NCBI GenBank assembly: GCA_963973915.1
Contig: CAXBBM010000004.1
Location: forward strand, 1 to 64,000
Length of the DNA stretch: 64,000 bases
Source: Polycyclovorans sp002706265
GTDB lineage: Bacteria > Pseudomonadota > Gammaproteobacteria > Nevskiales > Nevskiaceae
Direction of reading: 5' to 3'
Part shown: positions 43,544 through 52,552 of the stretch, piece after piece
How the letters are laid out: every line of letters starts with the position of its first letter
How positions within the stretch are numbered: the stretch's first letter is position 1
Made by a program: the position numbers and the translations under genes
Notes under the pieces: model-generated
The model's database searches: none
What the model was told of the DNA's origin: nothing
Seen by the model: the letters and a program-made list of their open reading frames with translations, nothing else

Positions 43544-44464
43544 TTAACGGGGAAACGTAGGGACTGTATGTCCGCTCAGCCGGCGCAGCAAGCGGGCAGC
43601 GGGCCCAGCGGCGCCGACGCCCAGATTGTCGGCGACCACCGCAAACTGTAATCGGCGCTGGCTGACCTGCAGGTCGCGGATCTGCAGGCCGGCTGCGGCG
43701 GCCATCAGGGTCACCGGCGAGGGCGGCGCATCCTCTTTGCCGCTGACCACCAGGCCCGCGATCTGCGCCAGGCAGTCTTCGATCTGGTGGACGTCGGCCG
43801 CATCGCGCAGGGTCGCGAACACACTGATCGACAGCCCCACGAACACCGGCACGTCCCAGGTTTGCACCTGCACGACGTCTTCGGCACCCGGCCACAGGGC
43901 CGCCGCGCAGGCAGCGTCGGCATCCGGCACCGGGCTGACCGGCAGGGTGTTGAAGGCGATGCGCTGCGGGTAGACGCCCACTGGCGGCTCGCGGAAGTTC
44001 AGCACGGCGGCGGTCTGCTGGCCGAGTATTTCCAGCGCCGCGCTGCCGCGTTCAGAGGCGGGCTGCAGCACCGTGGCCGCAACCGAGGTCACGCCAAAGG
44101 CGCCGTGCAGGGGCCGCAGCAGGGTTGCCAGCGTCAGCCAGGCGCTGCTGGCCAATCGCAGTTGCGCGCCGGGCATCGGGTCTTCGGCCGACACCATGAC
44201 CGGCCAACGCGCGTCACCGGCGCCATTGAACCCCAGCGCCGGCAGGCCCTGCCCGGCCAGCGCGGCCAGCCGATCTGCGGCGCCCGGCACCGAGCCATCG
44301 GCGCAGGCCACGGCAATCTGCGCCGGCAGGGCATCGTCCAGGTCTGCGGCATCGACCGCCAACACACCACGGCGTGGGTGCCCTGCATCGGCCAGCGCAT
44401 CGATCAGCAGCGCGCCGACCGGGCTGTCGGCTCCGAGTACGGCGATCAGCGCCGCGGCGCTCAA
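43544..44464 (-). CDS. usg: Aspartate-semialdehyde dehydrogenase paralogue (USG-1-like), probably inactive
   Basis: 306-residue protein with the fold of aspartate-semialdehyde dehydrogenase: an N-terminal nucleotide-binding start (AALIAVLGADSPVGALLIDAL) and a dimerisation domain. Where active enzymes carry the catalytic Cys in a PNC-type motif, this one reads RLASSAWLTLATLLRPLHGAFG, without Cys, as other Usg proteins also lack it. The preferred start is the TTG at 44464 that overlaps the asd stop (TTGA), which gives translational coupling; an ATG at 44530 inside asd is an alternative. Position between asd and fimV is conserved in pseudomonads. Role unknown. Confidence 0.82.
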   Translation of the reverse strand: MSAAALIAVLGADSPVGALLIDALADAGHPRRGVLAVDAADLDDALPAQIAVACADGSVPGAADRLAALAGQGLPALGFNGAGDARWPVMVSAEDPMPGAQLRLASSAWLTLATLLRPLHGAFGVTSVAATVLQPASERGSAALEILGQQTAAVLNFREPPVGVYPQRIAFNTLPVSPVPDADAACAAALWPGAEDVVQVQTWDVPVFVGLSISVFATLRDAADVHQIEDCLAQIAGLVVSGKEDAPPSPVTLMAAAAGLQIRDLQVSQRRLQFAVVADNLGVGAAGPAARLLRRLSGHTVPTFPR

Positions 44465-45585
44465 TGCGTCAGACCGGGCGTGGTCAGCAGGATTCTGAGC
44501 ATGCGGCGCAGGGGCTCGGCGGCGCCCCACAGCAACTGGTCACCGATGACGAAGGCCGAGACGTACTGCGGCCCGAGGTTGAGCTTGCGGACCCGGCCCA
44601 CGCCGATTTCCAGGCCGCCGGTGATGGCGGCGGGAATCAACTGCTGCACCGTGGCGGCGCGATCGTTCGGCACCCATTTCACCCAGTCGTTACCGGAACG
44701 GATGATGCGCTCGATCTCGGTGAGCGGCAGGTCCTGGTGCAGCTTCAGGGTCAGCGCCAGGCTATGGCAGCGCATGGCGCCGATGCGCACGCACAGGCCA
44801 TCGACCGGAATGGGCTTGGCGCTGCCGAGAATCTTGTTGACCTCGGCCTGGCCTTTCCATTCTTCCTTGGTCTGGCCGTTGTCGCGCTGCGCGTCGATCC
44901 ACGGAATCAGGCCGCCGGCCAGCGGCGCGCCGAAGTACTCGGTCGGCACGTCGTGGCGGATGGCGTCGGCCACCTTGCGGTCGATGTCGAGAATCGCCGA
45001 GGCCGGATCGGCCAACTCGGCCGCCACCGCGCCGTGCACCGCGCCCATGCCGGCGACGAGTTCACGCATGTGATTGGCACCGCCGCCCGAAGCGGCCTGG
45101 TAGGTCATGGAGCTGACCCACTCCACCAGCCCTTCGCGAAACAGCCCGCCCACGCCCATCAACAGGATGGAGTTGGTGCAGTTGCCGCCGATGAAGTTCT
45201 TGACGCCGCGGGTCAGCGCATCGTCGATCACCTGGCGGTTGACCGGGTCGAGCACGATGACGGCGTCCTCGTTCATGCGCAGCGCCGAGGCGGCGTCGAT
45301 CCAGTAGCCGTTCCAACCGCTGGCGCGCAGCTTCGGAAAAACGGCGTGGGTGTAGTCGCCGCCCTGGCAGGTGAGCACCACGTCCATGGCCGCAAGCGCC
45401 TCGATGCTGTTGGCATCTTTCAGGGTCTGCGTCGCGCAGCCTTCGATCTCGGGGCCGGCGCCGCCGGCGTTCGAGGTCGAGAAAAAATGGGGCTCGATCA
45501 GCCCGAAGTCGCCCTCGGCCTGCATGCGCGCCATCAGCACCGAACCCACCATGCCCCGCCACCCGACAAATCCTACTTTGGTCAT
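44461..45585 (-). CDS. asd: Aspartate-semialdehyde dehydrogenase
   Basis: NADPH-dependent reduction of aspartyl phosphate, the branch point for lysine/diaminopimelate, threonine and methionine. 374 residues beginning MTKVGFVGWRGMVGSVLM; start codons at 45594 and 45603 are possible but less like the family. Catalytic Cys136 is in GGNCTNS, and TYQAASGGGANHMREL marks the E. coli-type enzyme. It is 100 bases downstream of leuB and overlaps usg. Confidence 0.96.
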   Translation of the reverse strand: MTKVGFVGWRGMVGSVLMARMQAEGDFGLIEPHFFSTSNAGGAGPEIEGCATQTLKDANSIEALAAMDVVLTCQGGDYTHAVFPKLRASGWNGYWIDAASALRMNEDAVIVLDPVNRQVIDDALTRGVKNFIGGNCTNSILLMGVGGLFREGLVEWVSSMTYQAASGGGANHMRELVAGMGAVHGAVAAELADPASAILDIDRKVADAIRHDVPTEYFGAPLAGGLIPWIDAQRDNGQTKEEWKGQAEVNKILGSAKPIPVDGLCVRIGAMRCHSLALTLKLHQDLPLTEIERIIRSGNDWVKWVPNDRAATVQQLIPAAITGGLEIGVGRVRKLNLGPQYVSAFVIGDQLLWGAAEPLRRMLRILLTTPGLTH

Positions 45586-45686
45586 TGCATTCATCCTGAT
45601 CAATCCAGCTGCTGATGTAGGTCGACCTTGAGGCCGACGCCGAGGCGTGTCGTCGGGTTCAAACCCGACCGACGGGCGCCCAGGCC

Positions 45687-46763
<1,077 letters not shown>

Positions 46764-46797
46764 GTTGCGTCTCGTCAGTCTTGAGGATGATGGGGCG

Positions 46798-47436
46798 TCA
46801 GGCAAACAACCACGGCGCCTGCTGCTGGCGCTGTGCTTCGTAGGCCTTGATGGCGTCGGCGTTCTGCAGGGTCAGGCCAATTTCATCCAGGCCTTCGATG
46901 AGGTTGTGCTTGTGATGCGGGTTGATGTCGAACCCGAAGCGGCGTCCGTCGGGCAGGCGCACCTGCTGGGCCGGCAGGTCGAGGGTGATCTCGGCGCTCG
47001 CGTCGGCGTTCACCACGTCGAACAGGGCCTGCACCTGGTCTTCGGCCAGGGCCACCGGCAAAAAGCCGTTCTTGAAGCAGTTGGAGAAGAAAATATCGGC
47101 AAAGCTGGGGGCGATGACGGCGCGCAGGCCATAGTCGTCCATGGCCCACACGGCATGCTCGCGTGAAGAACCGCAGCCGAAGTTGTCGCGCGCCAGCAGG
47201 ATCTGCGCGCCCGCGTGCCTGGGATCATTGAGCACGAAGTCTGGATTCGGTCGCCGCGTGGCCGGGTCGATGTCCAGCGTGCCGGGGTCCAGATAGCGCC
47301 AGTCATCGAACAGGAACGGGCCAAAGCCGGTGCGCTTGATCGACTTCAGGTACTGCTTGGGAATGATGGCGTCGGTGTCCACGTTGGGACGGTCCAAGGG
47401 CAGGGCCTTGGCGGTGAGCTGGGTAAAGGCACGCAT
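46798..47436 (-). CDS. leuD: 3-isopropylmalate dehydratase small subunit
   Basis: Small subunit of isopropylmalate isomerase, 212 residues. Markers: DTDAIIPKQYLKSI near residue 21 and LARDNFGCGSSREHAVWAM. Its ATG shares one base with the leuC stop (TGATG), so the two subunits are translated together. Confidence 0.97.
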   Translation of the reverse strand: MRAFTQLTAKALPLDRPNVDTDAIIPKQYLKSIKRTGFGPFLFDDWRYLDPGTLDIDPATRRPNPDFVLNDPRHAGAQILLARDNFGCGSSREHAVWAMDDYGLRAVIAPSFADIFFSNCFKNGFLPVALAEDQVQALFDVVNADASAEITLDLPAQQVRLPDGRRFGFDINPHHKHNLIEGLDEIGLTLQNADAIKAYEAQRQQQAPWLFA

Positions 47437-48848
47437 CAGAAGCTCCTCACGTCAACGAAATGTCCAGCAATCCCGGCCGCTGCGGCCATGGCCGGACTCA
47501 CCAGATGGGTGCGCCCGCCCTGCCCCTGCCGCCCCTCGAAGTTGCGGTTGCTGGTGGAGGCACAGCGCTCACCCGGCTCCAGCCGGTCGGCATTCATCGC
47601 CAGGCACATGGAACACCCGGGCTCACGCCATTCGAAGCCGGCCTCCAGAAAAATCCGGTCCAGACCTTCGGCCTCGGCCTGCTGCTTCACCAACCCTGAG
47701 CCCGGCACCACCATGGCCAGCATCACGCTGTCGGCCTTCTTGCGGCCCTTCACCACCTGGGCGGCGGCGCGCAGGTCTTCGATGCGCGAATTGGTGCACG
47801 AACCGATGAACACCTTGTCGATGCGGATCTGCTCGATGGGCGTGTTGGCGGTCAGGCCCATGTAGGCCAGCGCCTTCTCCATGCCGCTGCGCTTGACCGG
47901 GTCGGTGGCGGTGGCCGGATCGGGCACGCGCGCGGTCACCGGGCCGACCATCTCGGGCGAGGTGCCCCAGGTGACCTGCGGCGCAATCTCGGCGGCGTCG
48001 ATCTCGATCACCTTGTCGAACACGGCACCGGGATCGGACTTGAGCGTTTTCCAGTAAGCCACGGCCGCATCCCAGTGCACCGCCTTGGGCGCGAAGGGGC
48101 GGCCCTTCACGTAGGCAATGGTCTTGTCATCCACCGCCACCAGGCCGGCGCGCGCGCCGCCTTCAATGGCCATGTTGCACAGGGTCATGCGGCCTTCCAT
48201 CGACAGGTCTTCGATGGCCTCGCCCGCGTACTCCACGACGAAGCCGGTGCCCCCCGCCGTGCCCAGACGGCCGATGATGGCCAGGGTGATGTCCTTGCCG
48301 GTCACACCCGGGCCGACATGGCCGTTGACGCGAATCAGCATCGACTTGGCCTTCTTCAGCACCAGTGTTTGCGTGGCCAGGGCGTGCTCGACCTCGGAGG
48401 TGCCGATGCCGAAGGCCAATGCCCCGAAGGCCCCGTGGGTCGAGGTGTGCGAGTCACCGCAGACCACGGTCATGCCCGGCAGGGTGGCGCCCTGCTCCGG
48501 CCCCATGACATGGACGATGCCCTGGCGCACATCCATCAGATCGAACTTGGTGATGCCGAACTCGGCGCAGTTGCTGTCCAGCGCGTCCAGCTGCGCGCGG
48601 GAAATCGGGTCGGCAATGCCGCCGGCGCGATTCACGGTGGGCACGTTGTGGTCCGGCACCGCCAGGTTGGCGGCCAGCCGCCACGGCTTGCGCCCATTGA
48701 TGCGCAAGCCGTCAAACGCCTGCGGGCTGGTGACTTCGTGCACCAGATGGCGGTCGATGTAGATCAGGGCCGAACCATCACCGGCATCGGTCACCACATG
48801 GGCGTTCCAGACTTTGTCGTACAGCGTCTGCGGGGTTTGCGTGGGCAC
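47436..48848 (-). CDS. leuC: 3-isopropylmalate dehydratase large subunit
   Basis: Aconitase-family subunit with a [4Fe-4S] cluster, 470 residues. Cluster cysteines are in FIGSCTNSR and in GCSMCLAMNADRL; the N-terminal VPDHNVPT and GDSHTSTHGAFG segments are typical. Start is a GTG with GGAG 7 bases ahead. First gene of leuCDB-asd and divergent from a LysR regulator, with an inverted repeat between them. Confidence 0.97.
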   Translation of the reverse strand: MPTQTPQTLYDKVWNAHVVTDAGDGSALIYIDRHLVHEVTSPQAFDGLRINGRKPWRLAANLAVPDHNVPTVNRAGGIADPISRAQLDALDSNCAEFGITKFDLMDVRQGIVHVMGPEQGATLPGMTVVCGDSHTSTHGAFGALAFGIGTSEVEHALATQTLVLKKAKSMLIRVNGHVGPGVTGKDITLAIIGRLGTAGGTGFVVEYAGEAIEDLSMEGRMTLCNMAIEGGARAGLVAVDDKTIAYVKGRPFAPKAVHWDAAVAYWKTLKSDPGAVFDKVIEIDAAEIAPQVTWGTSPEMVGPVTARVPDPATATDPVKRSGMEKALAYMGLTANTPIEQIRIDKVFIGSCTNSRIEDLRAAAQVVKGRKKADSVMLAMVVPGSGLVKQQAEAEGLDRIFLEAGFEWREPGCSMCLAMNADRLEPGERCASTSNRNFEGRQGQGGRTHLVSPAMAAAAGIAGHFVDVRSF

Positions 48849-48899
48849 TGGCGGGCTCCGGGCGGACGGGAAAGTGCCGACATGTTAGGCCGCGCACAT

Positions 48900-48924
48900 T
48901 GATAACTCCAATGAATCGTTATCA
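48900..48924. promoter_or_regulatory. Probable LysR-type operator between leuC and the LysR gene
   Basis: Perfect inverted repeat TGATAAC-N11-GTTATCA, with partial symmetry extending outwards (ATT/AAT). The 11-base spacing is the usual LysR-type geometry and it lies midway between the divergent starts (52 bases from leuC, 69 from the regulator). AT-rich relative to its surroundings. Confidence 0.65.
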
Positions 48925-48992
48925 TAATGGACATGCGTTTCAGGAATGATGAGCGCGCCTGATCCGCCCCGGCACTCGCCCAAGAGCACCCC

Positions 48993-49868
48993 ATGGACAC
49001 CCAACTGCTCACCGCCTTCATCGAAGTGGCCGACAGCCAGTCGTTCACGCGCGCCGCCGCCCACCTGCACCTGTCGCAGCCCGCCATCAGCAAACGCATC
49101 ACCGCCCTGGAGCAGCAGGTCGGCCGCGCGCTGTTCGACCGCGTCGGCCGAAGCATCAGCCTCACCGATGCCGGACGCACCCTGCTGCCGTATGCCCGCA
49201 AGGCCCTGCACGACATCGAGGACGGGCGTCGCGCCCTGTCACGACTTTCCGGCCAGGTCAGCGGGCGGCTGAGCATTGGCACCAGTCACCACATAGGCCT
49301 GCATCGCCTGCCGCCGGTGTTGCGCACCTTTACGCGCGACTTTCCGCAGGTGGACCTCGACCTGCACTTCATGGACTCCGAAGTGGCCTGCGACGCGGTG
49401 CTGGCCGGCAAGCTGGAACTGGGCATCGTCACCCTGCCCACGCAGCCACTGGCCCATCTGCAGACGCGCGTCGTCTGGCCAGACCCGCTGGTCATCGTCT
49501 GCGCGCCCGGGCATCCGCTGGCACAGGCCACCGCACTGCGCCTGCCGCAACTGGCCGAACATCCTGCCGTGCTGCCCGATGCCGCCACCTACACCCACCG
49601 CATCATCTCCGAGGTGCTGGCCGCGCACGGCGTGCGTCCGCATGTGCGGCTGGCCACCAATTATCTGGAAACCCTGAAAATGCTCGCCGCCATCGGCCTG
49701 GGCTGGAGCGTGCTGCCGGCCTCGATGATGGATGACAGCCTGGTGGCCCTGCACCTGCCCACGCTCGACATGACCCGCAGCCTGGGGCTGGTCTGGCACG
49801 AACGCCGCACCTTGTCGGGGGCCGCGCAGGCGCTGATGCGGTTGATGCCCGAAGCCGCCGAGGTGTGA
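48993..49868 (+). CDS. LysR family transcriptional regulator, divergent from leuC
   Basis: 291 residues: N-terminal winged helix-turn-helix (FIEVADSQSFTRAAAHLHLSQPAISKRITALE, about 10-41) and a periplasmic-binding-like effector domain (VSGRLSIGTSHHIGLHRLP onward). Divergent orientation from leuCDB-asd with a symmetric operator between them suggests it controls the leucine/aspartate operon and itself, with a pathway metabolite as coinducer. This is inference; no effector can be read from sequence. Confidence 0.88.
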   Translation: MDTQLLTAFIEVADSQSFTRAAAHLHLSQPAISKRITALEQQVGRALFDRVGRSISLTDAGRTLLPYARKALHDIEDGRRALSRLSGQVSGRLSIGTSHHIGLHRLPPVLRTFTRDFPQVDLDLHFMDSEVACDAVLAGKLELGIVTLPTQPLAHLQTRVVWPDPLVIVCAPGHPLAQATALRLPQLAEHPAVLPDAATYTHRIISEVLAAHGVRPHVRLATNYLETLKMLAAIGLGWSVLPASMMDDSLVALHLPTLDMTRSLGLVWHERRTLSGAAQALMRLMPEAAEV

Positions 49869-49944
49869 TGCACGCCATCGGGATCTGGCCGGTTGCAGCC
49901 CTCACGCCGCGACTTGACCGGGCGCGGGGGGTGATGGGCGCCCA

Positions 49945-50490
49945 TCAGTCGTCCGCCAGGGCCCCGAACAGGGCGCGCCGCTGGGCGCCGGTCAGCGCGC
50001 GCATCCGCGCGATGTTGGCGTCGGGAATGCCGTGGGCGTCGGGGTGGCGCGCCACCGCCGCCGCCACGCTGGCTTCGCGCAACAGGTGAATCAGCGGCAC
50101 CGGGGCGCGGTTGGTGAGGTGGCTGGGATCGTCCGGCGGCAGGCCGTCGAAGCGGTACGCCGGATGAAAACTGGCCACCTGGTAAACGCCGATACGGCCC
50201 TGCCGTTTCAGCAGCCGCTCGACCTCGTCGAGCACGTCCAGATACGCATCGAAGCGCGACAGCATCCGCGGAATGGCGATCAGGGTGGTGTCGAGCTCGG
50301 TGGCCGGGCGGTCGTCCAGCCGGTTGATTTCGTCCTGCACATCGTCGAGCAGGGCCACCGGCTCCTCGGCGCGGCTGACCACGATGCGCAGCCGCTGCTC
50401 GCGAACCGTCGCCGCCGCAAATGGACAAAGGTTCAGGCCCACCACCACCGACTCCAGCCAATGGCGCACCGCCTGCTCGACACCCTGCAT
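49945..50490 (-). CDS. DUF1415 domain protein
   Basis: 181 residues from the ATG ending at 50490, which has GGAGG close ahead; 50523 is an upstream alternative. Conserved family text: VRHWLESVVVGLNLCPFAA, then GVYQVASFHPAYRFDG and NRAPVPLIHLLRE. DUF1415 proteins are common single genes in proteobacteria with no established function. It diverges from the carboxypeptidase gene by about 60 bases. Confidence 0.88.
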   Translation of the reverse strand: MQGVEQAVRHWLESVVVGLNLCPFAAATVREQRLRIVVSRAEEPVALLDDVQDEINRLDDRPATELDTTLIAIPRMLSRFDAYLDVLDEVERLLKRQGRIGVYQVASFHPAYRFDGLPPDDPSHLTNRAPVPLIHLLREASVAAAVARHPDAHGIPDANIARMRALTGAQRRALFGALADD

Positions 50491-50553
50491 GAAGCCTCCG
50501 AATCGCGTGCCCAGGCACCCCATCAGACCAAACCCGCTCGCTACACTGCGTCG

Positions 50554-52056
50554 ATGAGATTACCGAACAACGTGGCGGGTCGAAGCGTGAGATTGTCGTG
50601 TATCGCTGCCTTTCTGGGCCTGATCTGCAGCGCGGCGCCCACGCTGGCAACCGCCCAGCACTGGCCCGCCCTGCAGAAGCTGCAGAACGAACGAAGCGCC
50701 CGCATCAGCGCCATGGTCTACGACCTGGACAGCGGCAAGCCCATCGCCGTCATGGCACCAAAGCGCCGCCTGTCGCCGGCATCGCTGACCAAGCTGGTGC
50801 TGGCCGCGTCGGTGCTTGAGCAATGGCCCGGCGATCACCGCTTCATGACCCGCCTCACGGGCGCGCTGCCCGACCCCGACGGTGTGGTCGACAGTGACCT
50901 GTGGGTCAGCGGCGAGGGCGATCCCAGTGTCGAGCACCGCGACATCTGGCTGCTGGCCGCGCGGCTCAAGCAGGCCGGCGTGACGCAGATCAACGGCGAC
51001 GTGGTGACCAGCGCCGCGCCCTTCGGCACGCTCGAATGCGAGGTCAAGGACCGCTGCGAGGCCGAGCAACGCACCCATACCGCCTACGACGCGCCGCTGT
51101 CGGCCGTGGGCGTGGATTACGGCACCTGGTGCATCGACCTGGCGCCGCGGACGCCGGGCGAGGCCGCCGCGCTGAGTCACTGCGCCGCCTTCGACATGCC
51201 GATTCCGCTGGAAGGCGCCATCTCCAGCCGCAAGCCCGGCACCCGCGGCGCGATGTGGCTGGATCGTCGCAGCGTGCTGGGCGCCGACCACTTGGTGATG
51301 GGCGGCGACATCGGCCAGCGCGCGCGGCTCTATCGGTCGATGAGCGACCCGGCCCTGGGCACTGGCCTGCTGTTGCGCCAGGCCCTGGCCGAGCTGGGCA
51401 TCCGGGTGATGGGGGAGGTGCGCGTCAGTGAATTCGCGGCGCCTGCCGCGCTGTTCTCGCTGGCCGGCCACGAGGGCGCGCCGGTACGCGAGCAGGTCGC
51501 CGGCCTGCTGCGCTATTCCAACAATTACACCTCCGACATGCTGACCCTGGGGCTGGCATTGGCGCGCACCCCGCAGCCTGTCAGCACGCTGGCCGAGGCG
51601 GCACAGTTGCTGAAAGCCAAGCTGGAACGCGCCCGCATCGCGGTGGGTCTGACCAACGACCCGGCCACCGACGCGCCCATCGTGCTGCACAGCGGCAGTG
51701 GCCTGACGCCGGAAAATCGCCTGTCGGCCGAAGACCTGGTGGCCTTGCTGCGGGACGAGTACCAACAGTCGCAGCATTTCCCGCTGTTCTATGCCGGACT
51801 GGTGGTGCCGGGCGAGGCGCCGAGCCGCATCATTCGTCACGGCAACGCCGACTGGCGCGAACGGGTCGCGCTCAAGACCGGCACCCTCAGCGAGCCCAAT
51901 ACGGTGTTCGGCACCGCCGGCTATCTGCGCAAGAAGGACGGCGGCTGGATGGCCTTTGCGGTCATCGTCAACGGCGCCGACCGCAAGGGCATTCCCATGA
52001 GCGTGTCGCTGCACGCCATCCGCTCCGACATCGAGGGCCTGCTCGCCGGGCATTGA
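50554..52056 (+). CDS. dacB: D-alanyl-D-alanine carboxypeptidase/endopeptidase (PBP4 type)
   Basis: Periplasmic penicillin-binding protein of class C that trims or cleaves peptidoglycan peptides. 500 residues from the ATG at 50554, with a signal peptide (LSCIAAFLGLICSAAPTLA). All three motifs are visible: Ser77-Leu-Thr-Lys80, SNN in RYSNNYTSDML, and KTG in VALKTGTLSEPN. The large insertion domain between the first two motifs is typical of PBP4. The frame is open upstream to 50032 but that part is the reverse strand of the DUF1415 gene. Confidence 0.93.
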   Translation: MRLPNNVAGRSVRLSCIAAFLGLICSAAPTLATAQHWPALQKLQNERSARISAMVYDLDSGKPIAVMAPKRRLSPASLTKLVLAASVLEQWPGDHRFMTRLTGALPDPDGVVDSDLWVSGEGDPSVEHRDIWLLAARLKQAGVTQINGDVVTSAAPFGTLECEVKDRCEAEQRTHTAYDAPLSAVGVDYGTWCIDLAPRTPGEAAALSHCAAFDMPIPLEGAISSRKPGTRGAMWLDRRSVLGADHLVMGGDIGQRARLYRSMSDPALGTGLLLRQALAELGIRVMGEVRVSEFAAPAALFSLAGHEGAPVREQVAGLLRYSNNYTSDMLTLGLALARTPQPVSTLAEAAQLLKAKLERARIAVGLTNDPATDAPIVLHSGSGLTPENRLSAEDLVALLRDEYQQSQHFPLFYAGLVVPGEAPSRIIRHGNADWRERVALKTGTLSEPNTVFGTAGYLRKKDGGWMAFAVIVNGADRKGIPMSVSLHAIRSDIEGLLAGH

Positions 52057-52084
52057 CCCACCGCCTTGGCGTATGCTCCGCCGC

Positions 52085-52412
52085 CTCAGGTGCCGTCCCG
52101 TGAATCGGGTCGGTGAAACGGGAAGTCCGTGAAATCCGGACGCTGCCCCCGCAACGGTAAATGGTTCGGGGTTGCGCCGGGCGCCTGGGCGGCAGGCAGG
52201 GTGTGTGCGAGGCAAGGCCGTTTTACGGCGATTCAGCGGGGGTTCCGCGGCGAATAGCAGGTCCTATTCATCGACGAAGCGCGCCTGAATCGGTCCGTCT
52301 GAACGGCTCCGTCGCAGCCACACGCAGTCCTGACGCCCGAGCGCCTGAAGCCACTGTCGGCAACGACGGGAAGGCCGCAACCCAGCACGCCATGAGTCCG
52401 GAGACCGGCCTG
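52085..52412 (+). promoter_or_regulatory. Cobalamin riboswitch upstream of btuB
   Basis: All conserved blocks appear in order: AGGTGCC at 52088-52094, CGGTGAAACGGGAA (52111-52124), AATCCGGA then GCTGCCCCCGCAACGGTAA (52142-52160), GCCACTG (52350-52356), GGGAAGGC (52368-52375) and the B12 box GAGTCCGGAGACCGGCCTG (52394-52412). The segment between the CCCCCGC block and GCCACTG is about 180 bases, much longer than the usual optional stem region. It should switch off the downstream receptor gene when adenosylcobalamin is abundant. Confidence 0.93.
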
Positions 52413-52415
52413 GGG

Positions 52416-52470
52416 GAGAGGGTGTTGACGCCAGATCGCGCATGCGCGGCGGGCGCGTCGACACGCTCTC
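52416..52470 (+). promoter_or_regulatory. Expression-platform hairpin of the cobalamin riboswitch
   Basis: GAGAGGGTGTTGACG (52416-52430) pairs with CGTCGACACGCTCTC (52456-52470) at 13 of 15 positions, and the loop contains the self-complementary GCGCATGCGC. It starts four bases past the B12 box and has no T run, so it may act on translation or compete with another fold. The ATG at 52442 is buried in the loop. Confidence 0.6.
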
Positions 52471-52552
52471 AGGTGCCGTGGTCGCGGAGGGCGAACCTGA
52501 CGGATGGCAACTGCCATGCGGCCACGGTTTGTCGATTGCCAATGGACTCTCC

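Noticed and set aside
50032..50553. Upstream extension of the dacB frame
   Set aside because: Reverse strand of the DUF1415 gene; signal peptide begins at 50554.
52442..52552. ATG at 52442 as btuB start
   Set aside because: It lies in the loop of the riboswitch expression-platform hairpin and adds residues that are not signal-like; GTG at 52553 fits better.
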